Below are positions 8,664 through 16,354 of a stretch of DNA of 64,000 bases, piece by piece. The translations under genes and the position numbers were made by a program. Below the pieces are notes generated by a model, which was not told where the DNA came from, did no database searches, and saw only the letters and a list, made by a program, of their open reading frames with translations. The stretch comes from Cellulomonas hominis (GTDB taxonomy: Bacteria > Actinomycetota > Actinomycetes > Actinomycetales > Cellulomonadaceae): the NCBI RefSeq assembly GCF_901521055.1, contig NZ_CABEGA010000001.1, positions 148,492 to 212,491 of the forward strand, given 5' to 3'. Numbering within the stretch: the stretch's first letter is position 1; each line of letters begins with the position of its first letter.

Positions 8664-9620
8664 TCACCCGGGCTGCGCGACCACGAGCTCCGTCCCGTCC
8701 GGCTTGTGGTCCGCGAGCGCCACGCTGCGGATCGCGGGGTCGTCGTAGGTGTTCCAGTAGTACGTCGTCGTCCGGGACGAGAACAGCCCGGTGTAGATCG
8801 TCTTCTCGAACTCGCCCGAGCCCATCGCGGCGCAGCCGTCCACCATGGCCACCTGCTGCAGGGTGTGGAACGCGCGGCTGACGTTCTCCTCCTCGCTCGG
8901 CTTCGGCGGGTAGTGCGCGTTCACGTACGCGGCGCGGACGAACCGGGAGGGCGAGTAGTAGTCGCCGGGGATCCCGCGCATGTGCGACCCCGAGCCGAAC
9001 GGGGTGAGCCGCGCCCCGCCGAGCACCGTCTCCTCGGGGAGCTCCGGCGAGGTGTTGAGGTAGTTGCGCAGGTTCTCGTGGTGCCACGAGAACCCCGGCT
9101 GGTTCGCCAGGACGTCGACGTCGTCGTCGAGCACGTGCATGCCGTCGGCCGTGTGCTCGACCACGATCGCGCGCGTCGCGTCGGCGACGATCCAGTGCAG
9201 CAGCGAGCTCGGGTACCTGTCGTCGATCGGCCGGTCGACGACCACGACGTCCGCGAGGGCCGCCTCCACCTCGTCGACGCTGCCGAACTGCGAGCACACC
9301 CAGAGCGGGAGCTCGAACGCGGCGACGTTGGTCGCGCCGTCGACCGGCCCCGCCGCGTACTGCGCGTACCCCGGGAAGTTGAGGCCCGCGACGGCGAGGC
9401 CCGCGTCGTTCCCGCAGTCGAAGTACAGCGGGGTGTCCTCCTCCACGATGCCCATGCCGATGGTCGCGTGCCGGATGCTCGGCACCGCCCCGAACGGGGA
9501 CCGCGGGGCGTACCCCGTGGGCGTCACGACCACCCGCTCCCCGTAGCCGCTCGTCCAGTCGAGGTTCCGGGCGAGGTAGACGTGGCCGTCGCCGTCCGAG
9601 AACCGGATTCCCGTGCACAT
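8664..9620 (-). CDS. Linear amide C-N hydrolase (choloylglycine/penicillin acylase type Ntn hydrolase)
   Basis: 318 aa. Start at ATG 9620 gives MCTGIRFSDGDGHVYLARNLDW: Cys2 becomes the N-terminal nucleophile after Met removal, with Arg and Asp of ARNLDW in the expected places. A GGGGGAG ribosome site precedes it. Asn and Arg positions further on (NFPGYAQYA) agree with Ntn_CGH enzymes such as bile-salt hydrolase and penicillin V acylase. There is no signal peptide. In soil actinobacteria these enzymes often cleave acyl-homoserine lactones or beta-lactams; the natural substrate is not visible here. Confidence 0.88.
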   Translation of the reverse strand: MCTGIRFSDGDGHVYLARNLDWTSGYGERVVVTPTGYAPRSPFGAVPSIRHATIGMGIVEEDTPLYFDCGNDAGLAVAGLNFPGYAQYAAGPVDGATNVAAFELPLWVCSQFGSVDEVEAALADVVVVDRPIDDRYPSSLLHWIVADATRAIVVEHTADGMHVLDDDVDVLANQPGFSWHHENLRNYLNTSPELPEETVLGGARLTPFGSGSHMRGIPGDYYSPSRFVRAAYVNAHYPPKPSEEENVSRAFHTLQQVAMVDGCAAMGSGEFEKTIYTGLFSSRTTTYYWNTYDDPAIRSVALADHKPDGTELVVAQPG

Positions 9621-9762
9621 GGTGCTCCCCCTGTCGTCGATGACGTGGTGCGAGACCCAGGATGCGGCGGGCGCGACACCGCGGACCTCACACCGTGCGG
9701 ATGAGTCACGCTCGTCGCCGCACCGCCGCACCGCCGCGGCGTCCGGCGTGTCACACTCGGCC

Positions 9763-10206
9763 GTGCTCACATCCCACGACGCCCGCGTGCTGCTCATCGA
9801 GGACGACCCCGGCGACCGGCTGCTGGTCGAGGAGGTGTTCGACGAGCACGGCGTCTCGGGGAACCTGCGGAGCGTCGAGGACGGCGTCCAGGCGCTCGAC
9901 TTCCTGCACCGCCGCGGCGAGTTCGCCGACGCCCCGCGCCCCGACCTGATCCTGCTCGACCTGAACCTGCCGAAGGTCAACGGCCGCGAGGTCCTCGACC
10001 ACGTGAAGCGTGAGCCGGGGCTCGCGTCGATCCCGGTCATCGTCCTGACCACGTCGGCCGCCGAGGAGGACGTCTTGCGGTCGTACGCGTCGCACGCCAG
10101 CGCCTACGTCACCAAGCCGCTGAACTGGGACGAGCTGAGCCACGCCGTGCGCCGGATCGGGCAGTTCTACCTCGACGTCGCCCGCCTGCCGCGGCGCACC
10201 GCGTAG
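9763..10206 (+). CDS. Stand-alone receiver-domain response regulator (Rcp1-like)
   Basis: 147 aa from GTG 9763; GTG 9748 is an alternative. A single receiver domain: acidic pair EDDPGD near residue 12-17, phospho-Asp in LILLDLNLPKVNG, Thr in LTTSAAEEDV and Lys in YVTKPLNWDEL. The DDPGD and TTSxxExDxxxSYxxxAxxYxxKP pattern is typical of the Rcp1/phytochrome-associated class. No DNA-binding or output domain follows. Its kinase is not next to it. It is divergent from the Ntn hydrolase with no sign of coupling. Confidence 0.85.
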   Translation: MLTSHDARVLLIEDDPGDRLLVEEVFDEHGVSGNLRSVEDGVQALDFLHRRGEFADAPRPDLILLDLNLPKVNGREVLDHVKREPGLASIPVIVLTTSAAEEDVLRSYASHASAYVTKPLNWDELSHAVRRIGQFYLDVARLPRRTA

Positions 10207-10249
10207 CGCGTCGCGTCCACACCGGTGCTCCGGCTCGACACGCCGGCCG

Positions 10250-11968
10250 TCACGGGCCGCCCTGGTCCGGTGTCGCGATCGTCCAGGGCATCGGCAGAGG
10301 CCACGGCCGGCGTTCCCCGACGGTCGCACGCGCGTCGGTGCCGATCTCCACGAGCTGCCAGTCCGTGATCCGGCGCGTGCGCGGGTCCCAGTGCAGGACG
10401 GTCAGCTCCGCGGTCCCCTTCAGCGGGCCGAGGCGTGAGGCGTTCTCCTGGGCGCCCGCGGTCGACCCGGAGACGTACCGGATGCCGTGGCCGACCTGCT
10501 CGGGGTCGGTCCGCGTGTGCATGTGGCCGGACACCAGGGCGGGCACGCACCCGTCCGCCATGAGCGTCGGCGCCACGCGCGGGTTGTGGAACAGCACCAG
10601 GTCGACGCCCTCGGGGTCCGCGCACGCCACCCGGCCGAGCCGCTCGCCGACGGACGCGTGCGACTCGGACTGCGTGGGCTCGGCCAGCAGGCGGTCCTGG
10701 CGCGGGTCGGGCGCGCCGAGCAGGCGCATGCCGTCGACCTCGACCACCTCCCCGTCCAGGACGAGCGCCCCGGCGTCGGCATAGGCGGCGGTCGTCTCCG
10801 GCGAGTCGTGGTTGCCCGGGGCGGTGACCAGGTCGACGCCGTCCGGCACCGCGTCGGCGAACGTGGTCGCGCAGTACCGCTCGATGCCCGATCCGTTCAT
10901 GACGGTGTCCCCCGCGTCGAGCACGACCTGCGCGCCGGACAGCCGGGTCAGCGTCGTGATGATCCGCGCCATGCCGACGTTGCAGTGCAGGTCCGAGACC
11001 ACCAGCACCGTGGTCTGGGTGCCGGCACGGTCCCCGGACGCGGGGTGGTCGTCGGCCCACCCGTCCCAGGCCGCGGTCAGCGACCGGTCTGCACGTGCGT
11101 AGAACTGCTGGTTCTCCCGGTAGGCCGCCACCGCCATGCCGCCGTAGGTGTCGACCAGGCCACCGAGCCTGCCGGTGATGCGGGCACCCTCGAGCGGCGT
11201 GCCGTCGAAGACCGCCGAAGCCGTCGCCCCGGCCGGGCGCGGGCGGGCGTGCGCCGTGGTGGAGACACCGGCCACGAGCAGCAGGGCCGCGGCGGCACCG
11301 GCGGCAGCCGCCCGCACCTGCGTGCGCCGCAGGACGTCCGCCAGCTCCGCGATCCGCGCCGCGCCCACCAGACGGCGGCCGGCGAACCACCCGCCGATCA
11401 GCACGACCAGCACGAGGCCGGTGCGGCGGGCCGCGTCCGCGGCCAGTGCGCGGACCGCGTCGTGCACTGCCGCCTCAGGAGCCCCGAAGAGCTGCGCGTA
11501 CTCCCGCACGTCGGCGGACAGGGCGCCGAGGGTGTCGTCGCCGGCGAGCGGTCCGGCTCCGGCCGGGATCTCCGCGACCTCGACGCGCGCGCCCAGCCCG
11601 AGCGGGAGCGGCGAGTCGACCTGCACGGTGCCGAGCGGCCCGACGTCCACGGTCACCGTGCTGTCGGCCGTCACCTCGTAGCGAGCCTCGTGCGGGCCGA
11701 AGCGACCGGGCGCGTTCGCCGTCGTCACACCGACCACGAGGGCCGCCGCGGTCGCACCGACCAGGAGCGCCACGCGCGCCGCGAACCGCGCTGACCCACG
11801 CCGTGCGAGGTGCGACGCTCCGAGGCTGCGCCACCACGCCCCGTGCACCCCCGACGCACGGGGGCGCTCCTCGCGGTCAGCCGAGCGCTCCGCCCACCGC
11901 ACCGCACCGACGGCGAGGACCACGACGACGGCTCCGAGCGCCGGCAGGAGGAGCACGGCGGCGTTCAC
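10250..11968 (-). CDS. Membrane-anchored metallophosphoesterase
   Basis: 572 aa, GTG start overlapping the upstream small gene (GTGA). Membrane segments near 2-22, 60-80, 190-205 and 230-248, then a calcineurin-like domain with all five motifs: VVSDLHCNVG, LDAGDTVMNG, APGNHDSPET, LFHNPR and SGHMHTRTD. Topology suggests that the catalytic domain faces outside, where it could act on cell-wall or teichoic-type phosphodiesters or nucleotides. It is coupled to an 86-aa helical protein that has a paralog coupled to the deacetylase at 14710, so the two hydrolases may be handled alike. Confidence 0.85.
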   Translation of the reverse strand: MNAAVLLLPALGAVVVVLAVGAVRWAERSADREERPRASGVHGAWWRSLGASHLARRGSARFAARVALLVGATAAALVVGVTTANAPGRFGPHEARYEVTADSTVTVDVGPLGTVQVDSPLPLGLGARVEVAEIPAGAGPLAGDDTLGALSADVREYAQLFGAPEAAVHDAVRALAADAARRTGLVLVVLIGGWFAGRRLVGAARIAELADVLRRTQVRAAAAGAAAALLLVAGVSTTAHARPRPAGATASAVFDGTPLEGARITGRLGGLVDTYGGMAVAAYRENQQFYARADRSLTAAWDGWADDHPASGDRAGTQTTVLVVSDLHCNVGMARIITTLTRLSGAQVVLDAGDTVMNGSGIERYCATTFADAVPDGVDLVTAPGNHDSPETTAAYADAGALVLDGEVVEVDGMRLLGAPDPRQDRLLAEPTQSESHASVGERLGRVACADPEGVDLVLFHNPRVAPTLMADGCVPALVSGHMHTRTDPEQVGHGIRYVSGSTAGAQENASRLGPLKGTAELTVLHWDPRTRRITDWQLVEIGTDARATVGERRPWPLPMPWTIATPDQGGP

Positions 11969-12225
11969 GGCCGCGGCGCCGGTGCGACAGCGAGCGCCCA
12001 GACGAGGGCGGCCTGCGCCTGGGCGACCGACGCCCGCGCCGCCTGCTCGTGCTCTCGGGCCACGTGCAGCACCCGCCCGACGGCGGCCGCGTCGGTGCGG
12101 GCACGGCGGTGCGCACGGACCGCCCGCCGGAGCTCGCCGTACGCGACCATGATCGGCTCGCCCGTCCCGGCGCAGTCGGGTGCCGGCGCCGTGCCGGCGC
12201 GGTCCTGCTCGTCCTCGGTGCTCAC
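11965..12225 (-). CDS. Small helical protein, paralog of the one at 14462
   Basis: 86 aa, GTG start with a GAGGGAGG ribosome site. A family is not recognised. The C-terminal half is one long Ala/Arg/Gln-rich helical stretch (YGELRRAVRAHRRA, HEQAARASVAQAQAALVWAL). It aligns without gaps over about 50 residues with the protein at 14462 (YGALRKAVRAHREC, EREQASAASVEQARAALAWAL). No signal peptide or membrane segment. Its stop overlaps the metallophosphoesterase start by GTGA, so the two are translationally coupled. It could be a cytosolic partner or regulator of the envelope enzyme; this is inference. Confidence 0.75.
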   Translation of the reverse strand: MSTEDEQDRAGTAPAPDCAGTGEPIMVAYGELRRAVRAHRRARTDAAAVGRVLHVAREHEQAARASVAQAQAALVWALAVAPAPRP

Positions 12226-12332
12226 GTGTCCTCCCTCGTGCCGCGATGCCGACGCCCCTCACGCTCCCAGCGCGGCACGGGCTCGGGATCGGCCGCCGGT
12301 CGTCCCCGGACCGGCCGATGGTCCGACGCGTC

Positions 12333-12348
12333 CTGGACCGAAGTCGGA
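12333..12348. promoter_or_regulatory. Envelope palindrome, copy A
   Basis: CTGGACCGAAGTCGGA, an imperfect palindrome of the TGCGAC-N4-GTCGCA type. It ends exactly 59 bp before the ATG at 12407 and is also 108 bp from the divergent start at 12225. Copies B, C and D have the same 59-bp spacing to their genes. Confidence 0.6.
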
Positions 12349-12406
12349 CGCGGGTCCCGGCCGGACGGATCGACGCTGGTGGCGCCCCTTCGACGGACGG
12401 ATCGCC

Positions 12407-12577
12407 ATGCCCAGCCCGCGCACCACCCGGCTCGCGCTCGACGCCCTCGCCGCCGCGTGCCTGCTGGGCACCGTCGCGCTCGTCCTGGGGTCGCCCGGGC
12501 CGTCCGGAGCCGTGCCGCTCCTCCCCGCGGGCGTGGGGGTGATCACGTTCGTCATGTCCCGCACGCAGCCGCGGTGA
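12407..12577 (+). CDS. Small membrane protein
   Basis: 56 aa with two hydrophobic segments (LDALAAACLLGTVALVLG and AVPLLPAGVGVITFVM). Family unknown. The ATG at 12407 is supported by the palindrome lying exactly 59 bp upstream, as for three other genes, and by the GTGA overlap with the next gene. The pair 12407/12574 looks like a two-component membrane unit in the envelope island. Too little sequence to infer a function. Confidence 0.65.
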   Translation: MPSPRTTRLALDALAAACLLGTVALVLGSPGPSGAVPLLPAGVGVITFVMSRTQPR

Positions 12578-12873
12578 GCCCGGCCTGGCGCCGCACCCTG
12601 CGATGGGGCGGCATCGCTGCCTACGCGTGGATCGCCGGCTCGGCCGGCTACGGGGCCCTCGTCCCGCCCGCGGCGGTGATCGACTGCACCCCGGCGCAGG
12701 GCTGCGCCGTGCACGAGGACCCCACCGACCTCGCGATCATCGCCGGCGCGGGTGCGCCGTGGGCGGCGACGGTCGTCGTCGTCGCCCTCCGCCGGCGACC
12801 GTCGAGCGGCGCGCGGGGTACCCGCGTCCGCGCCCTGGACGCCACCGAGGCGCATCGACGTACGTCAACATAG
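12574..12873 (+). CDS. Small membrane protein, 3' end possibly replaced
   Basis: 99 aa from a GTG overlapping the previous stop (GTGA). Two membrane segments (IAAYAWIAGSAGYGALV and IAGAGAPWAATVVVVAL) and two Cys in an outside loop (DCTPAQGCAV) that could form a disulfide. Its stop codon TAG falls inside the ars-like operator remnant (12864-12880) which heads the VWA pseudogene, so the last residues (about EAHRRTST) may be foreign and the original C-terminus lost. Function unknown. Confidence 0.65.
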   Translation: MSPAWRRTLRWGGIAAYAWIAGSAGYGALVPPAAVIDCTPAQGCAVHEDPTDLAIIAGAGAPWAATVVVVALRRRPSSGARGTRVRALDATEAHRRTST

Positions 12874-13216
12874 ACAGGTGTCGGAGCACCACGCGACGTC
12901 GGGCTCCGACGACTTCCTGACCGCGCACGTCCGCTACAAGGACCCCGGGGCGACCGAGAGCACCGAGGTCGTCGTCCGCGCCGGCGCCGACGCGTACACC
13001 CGCGCGCCGACCGACGACTTCCGGTTCGCCTCCGCCGTCGTCGAGTTCGGCCTCGTGGCGACCGGGTCCCAGTACGCCGACGCAGCCGACACCGGCCGCG
13101 CCCACGACCGTGCCAGGGAGGCAGGCTCTCGGGGAGGACCCCTACGGTCTGCGCACCGAGTCGGTCGGCCTCGTCGAGAGGTACGAGCGGATCGCCGGCT
13201 GACCAGCCCGGGTCGA
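12864..13216 (+). pseudogene. Truncated, frameshifted copy of the VWA/YfbK-like gene 3' end, headed by an ars-type operator
   Basis: From about 12888 the DNA closely matches the last 320 nt of the intact gene ending at 37684 (ATSGSDDFLTAHVRYKDPGA against ATSGSSDFLTVHVRYKDPGA). A net 4-nt insertion around 13112-13131 shifts the frame, so the ending YERIAG is out of frame. Homology continues past the stop codon. Just upstream, GTCAACATAGACA followed by a start codon at 12878 repeats, with equal spacing, the operator and start of the arsR-arsC fusion at 32451-32467. The piece thus looks like a chimera of two loci over 20 kb away. It lacks the lipobox and VWA domain and cannot be functional as such. 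Confidence 0.85.
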
Positions 13217-13280
13217 CAGGCTCGGGCTCGACGACGGCGTGCAGGTCGCTCTGCTCGTCCTGCCGCGGAGGGGATCGTCG

Positions 13281-13300
13281 GGTGCGACCAAAGTCGCACC
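13281..13300. promoter_or_regulatory. Envelope palindrome, copy B (perfect)
   Basis: GGTGCGAC-CAAA-GTCGCACC, a perfect inverted repeat with 8-bp arms. The 16-bp core (13283-13298) ends exactly 59 bp before the ATG at 13357. Confidence 0.7.
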
Positions 13301-13356
13301 CGGCGACAGCCGCCGGTGCGATCCAGGTCCCGCGCCCTCAGGACGACGCTCGTCTC

Positions 13357-14211
13357 ATGACCACTTCGACCGGCAGCCACCCCGTCCACCGCAGGACCTC
13401 CCCCGCCACCCGTGGCGTGGCGCGGGCACTGCTCGTCACCGGTGCGACCCTCGTGCTGCTGCCGGGCGCCGCCGCGCTCGCAGGCGCCGCCGAGGACGAC
13501 GGGTGCACCCAGGTGTCCGCCGATGTCCTCGGCCGGGACGACGGTCCGGTGTCGGTCCCGCTCCGGGACACCGGTGTGACCCTGGTGCGGCACCGCGACC
13601 AGGTGTGGGTCGAGGGCGACACCGCCCACGTCCGGAGCCTGACGACCACATCCGCGGACGAGAGCACCCACCCGGGCGAGGTCCTCGGCGGTCGGCTGGG
13701 CGGCGAGGTGTTCGTCGCCGGGTACCTCGCCGTCACCGTCTGCGTGGACCCGGCGGTGACCACGACCGACGTCGTCCCGCCCACCGACGTCGTCCCGCCC
13801 ACCGACGTGGTCCCGCCCACCGACGTGGTCCCCCCGACCGACCAGGTGCCGCCGACGGACGTCGTCCCGCCGGCCGAGGCGGTGCCGCCGACGGCTGTGC
13901 CGCCCACCGGCACGGTGACGCCGCGCGGAGTGCCGGTCCGCACCGCCGCGTCCACCACGCCCACCCCGGCGCAGGTCGCCGACGCCCCGCGCGTCCCGGC
14001 CCCCGCGCCGGCGGCCGCGCACCCGACGTTTCCGGTCGCGGTGGCGTCACCGCAGCGCGCGGCAGCCCCGGCCCGGCAGCACACCGGGGCCCGTCTCGCG
14101 CTGACCGGGGCGCCGGCAGCGCCCGTGGCCGTCGCCGGCGCCGCGCTGGCCGCCGCCGGTGCACTGCTCGTCACCTGGGTCCGGGCAGCCCGCCGTCGCG
14201 GCAGCCGCTGA
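13357..14211 (+). CDS. LALTG (sortase E type) surface protein with TDVVPP repeats
   Basis: 284 aa from ATG 13357; the frame is open further upstream but the palindrome spacing and signal peptide fix this start. Signal peptide about 1-45 (ALLVTGATLVLLPGAAALAGA). A small folded domain follows (about 48-130) with two Cys. Then six copies of TDVVPP-like hexapeptides and a Pro/Ala-rich stalk lead to LALTGAPAAP, a membrane segment and RRRGSR. This is the cell-wall sorting signal layout, with LAxTG favoured by class E sortases. No sortase gene is in the window. It is probably covalently attached and the stalk spans the wall. The exposed head domain is not recognised. Confidence 0.8.
   Translation: MTTSTGSHPVHRRTSPATRGVARALLVTGATLVLLPGAAALAGAAEDDGCTQVSADVLGRDDGPVSVPLRDTGVTLVRHRDQVWVEGDTAHVRSLTTTSADESTHPGEVLGGRLGGEVFVAGYLAVTVCVDPAVTTTDVVPPTDVVPPTDVVPPTDVVPPTDQVPPTDVVPPAEAVPPTAVPPTGTVTPRGVPVRTAASTTPTPAQVADAPRVPAPAPAAAHPTFPVAVASPQRAAAPARQHTGARLALTGAPAAPVAVAGAALAAAGALLVTWVRAARRRGSR
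13765..13872 (+). repeat. Six 18-bp coding repeats (TDVVPP)
   Basis: Six consecutive 18-nt units, the first four nearly identical (accgacgtcgtcccgccc type), encode the Pro-rich stalk of the LALTG protein. Unit number is likely to vary between strains. Confidence 0.85.
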
Positions 14212-14255
14212 CCCCACCAGCCGCCGGTCGCGCCGCCCCCGCGCGCCCGGCACCC

Positions 14256-14291
14256 GAGCAGCCCCGGTCGCCCGTGCGACCGGGGCTGCTC
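14256..14291 (+). terminator. Terminator after the LALTG gene
   Basis: Perfect 15-bp stem GAGCAGCCCCGGTCG / CGACCGGGGCTGCTC with a 6-nt loop, 44 nt after the stop codon. Confidence 0.7.
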
Positions 14292-14341
14292 GTCGCTCTC
14301 CGCGTGGCGCGGGAGCGTGGCACGCGGTCTGCTGCCCGTGG

Positions 14342-14374
14342 GTCGTAAGGCCGAGGGACGTCCCGTACGACCTA
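14342..14374. promoter_or_regulatory. Inverted repeat upstream of the small protein/deacetylase pair
   Basis: GGTCGTA-N18-TACGACC is present about 90-120 nt before the ATG at 14462. It could be an operator or part of the promoter for the coupled pair. It differs from the 59-bp palindrome. Confidence 0.35.
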
Positions 14375-14461
14375 CGGCAGAGGCGCCGGCAGACCGTCGG
14401 TCGATGCGGTGCCCAGGCGCGCGGCGCCACGGTGGGGGCACCACCGGCCCGGGAGGACCCG

Positions 14462-14713
14462 ATGACGAGGTACCGCAGCACCGACCACGCGAACCCGGAC
14501 GGACCTGCGGTCGCGGGCGATCCGGTCACCGCCGCCTACGGCGCCCTGCGCAAGGCGGTCCGCGCGCACCGCGAGTGCGTCGACGACCGCGTGGCGGCAG
14601 CACGGCTGCTGCGTGTCGCGTGCGAGCGGGAGCAGGCCTCCGCAGCCTCCGTGGAGCAGGCACGCGCCGCCCTCGCGTGGGCGTTGATCGTCGCTGAGGA
14701 GCCGGGGCTGTGA
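14462..14713 (+). CDS. Small helical protein, paralog of the one at 11965
   Basis: 83 aa from ATG 14462 with GGGAGG just upstream; longer upstream extension of the frame has no support. Predicted cytosolic and mostly helical. It aligns end-to-end in its last 55 residues with the 86-aa protein coupled to the metallophosphoesterase (shared core YGxLRxAVRAHR, EQAxxASVxQAxAAL). Its stop overlaps the deacetylase GTG start (GTGA). Both copies thus sit immediately before, and coupled to, a membrane-anchored hydrolase. Function unknown. Confidence 0.75.
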   Translation: MTRYRSTDHANPDGPAVAGDPVTAAYGALRKAVRAHRECVDDRVAAARLLRVACEREQASAASVEQARAALAWALIVAEEPGL

Positions 14714-16260
14714 CCGGGCGGCCGTCCCGTCCGACGCGGCCGGTCCGCCGGCACCCCGTACCGGCGACGCACGGGCACGTGCCCTCACCCGTGCCGCCCC
14801 GGCACCGGGCGCGCGCCGCCGGCGTGCCCGTGGCCGTCCTGCTGTTCATCGCGGCCGTGGTGGTCCTCCGGCCCGGCACCACCACCGCTGCCGCGCACGG
14901 CGCGCACCCGGTCGCCGCGGTCGCCGCGGTCGCCCCGGTCGCCACCGTGGTCCCGGAGCCCGACACGCTCACCCCGGGGACGGTGACCGGCCTGGTCGCA
15001 CGGCAGTCGTCGACCGCAGACCCGGACGACCAGCGCTCGCTGTCGACGCTCGCTGCCCCGGTGTGCCCGAACCTCGACGCGGCCCTGTCGCAGGCCGTCG
15101 ACGCCGCCGTGTCGCGGCACGAGCAGTCCCTGAGCCCCGGAGCCGGCAACGCGCTCGACGTCGCGCAGGACGCCGTCCTGGCGGCGGACGACGTCCTCGG
15201 GGTGCGGACGACGATCACGGAGTACACGGGCGGTGCGCATGCCAGGACGTGGCGCAGCAGCCTCTACGCCGACGTCGCCCAGGACCGCACGTGGTCGTCG
15301 GCTGACCTGGTCACGGGCGGCGCCGCGCTCGCGGCCCTGGTCGGCGACGCCGTGCGCGCGGCGGACCTGGCCCAGGAGGACCCGGACCCCGACGAGGTGG
15401 CGCGGGACCTGCGGTTCAGCGACGACGGCTCCCTGACGGTCGTGCTGGACGGCGGCGTGGTCGCCGCCCCGGCCGCCGGGGTGGTCGCGGTGCGGGTCGC
15501 GCCCTCCGCCGTACCCCCGCTGCTCAGCGACGCCGGGCGCACGGTCCGCGACGCTGCGGCTTCCGGTGCCCCGCCCGACGTCGCCGCGCCGGAGACCCCC
15601 GCCCCGACGTCCACGCCCGCCGGCGCGCGAGCGGCGGTCCCCCGGCCGGCCGTCGACTGCGCGGTCGCCCGCTGCGTGGCGCTGACCTTCGACGACGGCC
15701 CGGGCCCGGACACGGGCACCCTCCTCGACGAGCTCGCCGCCCGGGACGTGCCGGCGACGTTCTTCGTCGTGGGACGGCAGGCGCAGGCGTACCCCGACCT
15801 GGTCGCCCGGGAGCACGCCGAGGGCCACGTCATCGGCAACCACACCTGGACCCACCCGGACCTGCGCACGCTCGGGCCCGAGCAGGTCGCGGACGAGCTC
15901 GACCGCACGGCCCGGGCGGTCGCGGACGCGACCGGGGAACCGCCGGTGCTCGTCCGCCCGCCGTACGGCGCCGTCGACGACCAGCTGCTGTCGGTCCTCG
16001 CGGGTCGCGGGGAGACCGCGGTGCTGTGGGACGTCGACACGGAGGACTGGAAGAACCGGGACGCGGCCGAGACGGCCCGGCGGGCGCTCGACGGCGTGCA
16101 CCCGGGTGCGATCGTGCTGATGCACGACGTGCACCCGTCCACCGTGCAGGCGGTGCCGGCCCTCGTCGACCAGCTCCGCGCCCAGGGATACACGCTGGTC
16201 ACGGTGCCCGAGCTCCTCGGATCCGAGATGCAGCCCGGTGCCGAGCTGTTCCGGCGGTGA
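14710..16260 (+). CDS. Membrane-anchored polysaccharide deacetylase (PdaC-like)
   Basis: 516 aa, GTG start coupled to the small gene. A basic N-terminus and one membrane anchor (about 37-53). Residues about 110-285 form a domain like the RsiV/DUF3298 extracellular module (VAQDRTWSSADLVT, DLRFSDDGSLTVVLDGG). A NodB domain follows (about 320-510) with the full metal and catalytic set: TFDDGPGPDTG, HTWTHPDLRTL, VRPPYGAVD, DVDTEDWKN and VLMHDVH. The pairing of DUF3298-like and NodB domains matches Bacillus PdaC, which deacetylates peptidoglycan or chitin oligomers. It probably remodels cell-wall glycan and alters lysozyme sensitivity. Confidence 0.88.
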   Translation: MTGRPSRPTRPVRRHPVPATHGHVPSPVPPRHRARAAGVPVAVLLFIAAVVVLRPGTTTAAAHGAHPVAAVAAVAPVATVVPEPDTLTPGTVTGLVARQSSTADPDDQRSLSTLAAPVCPNLDAALSQAVDAAVSRHEQSLSPGAGNALDVAQDAVLAADDVLGVRTTITEYTGGAHARTWRSSLYADVAQDRTWSSADLVTGGAALAALVGDAVRAADLAQEDPDPDEVARDLRFSDDGSLTVVLDGGVVAAPAAGVVAVRVAPSAVPPLLSDAGRTVRDAAASGAPPDVAAPETPAPTSTPAGARAAVPRPAVDCAVARCVALTFDDGPGPDTGTLLDELAARDVPATFFVVGRQAQAYPDLVAREHAEGHVIGNHTWTHPDLRTLGPEQVADELDRTARAVADATGEPPVLVRPPYGAVDDQLLSVLAGRGETAVLWDVDTEDWKNRDAAETARRALDGVHPGAIVLMHDVHPSTVQAVPALVDQLRAQGYTLVTVPELLGSEMQPGAELFRR

Positions 16261-16280
16261 CGGCGTGCACGGGACGGTGC

Positions 16281-16296
16281 TGCGACTTCAGTCGGA
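16281..16296. promoter_or_regulatory. Envelope palindrome, copy C
   Basis: TGCGAC-TTCA-GTCGGA, one mismatch from a perfect 6-bp dyad. It ends exactly 59 bp before the ATG at 16355. The 21 nt ending with that ATG match the leader of the gene starting at 28562 at 18 positions. Confidence 0.65.
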
Positions 16297-16354
16297 CGGA
16301 TGTGCGGACGATGGTCGCTCGGCGGGAACCGGCCCGGGGTGGTTCGCTCGTCCC

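Noticed and set aside
12737..13105. Minus-strand frame over the VWA pseudogene
   Set aside because: It mirrors the same antisense frame over the intact VWA gene and has no protein features.
13765..13872. Regular repeats considered as a CRISPR array
   Set aside because: The units are tandem without spacers and encode a Pro-rich stalk; the repeats at 41407-41516 are likewise coding.
16325..16352. GGAACC and CGTC spaced as an ECF promoter before the CPBP gene
   Set aside because: The implied start of transcription would fall inside the first codons, after the ATG, so it is unlikely to be the promoter.
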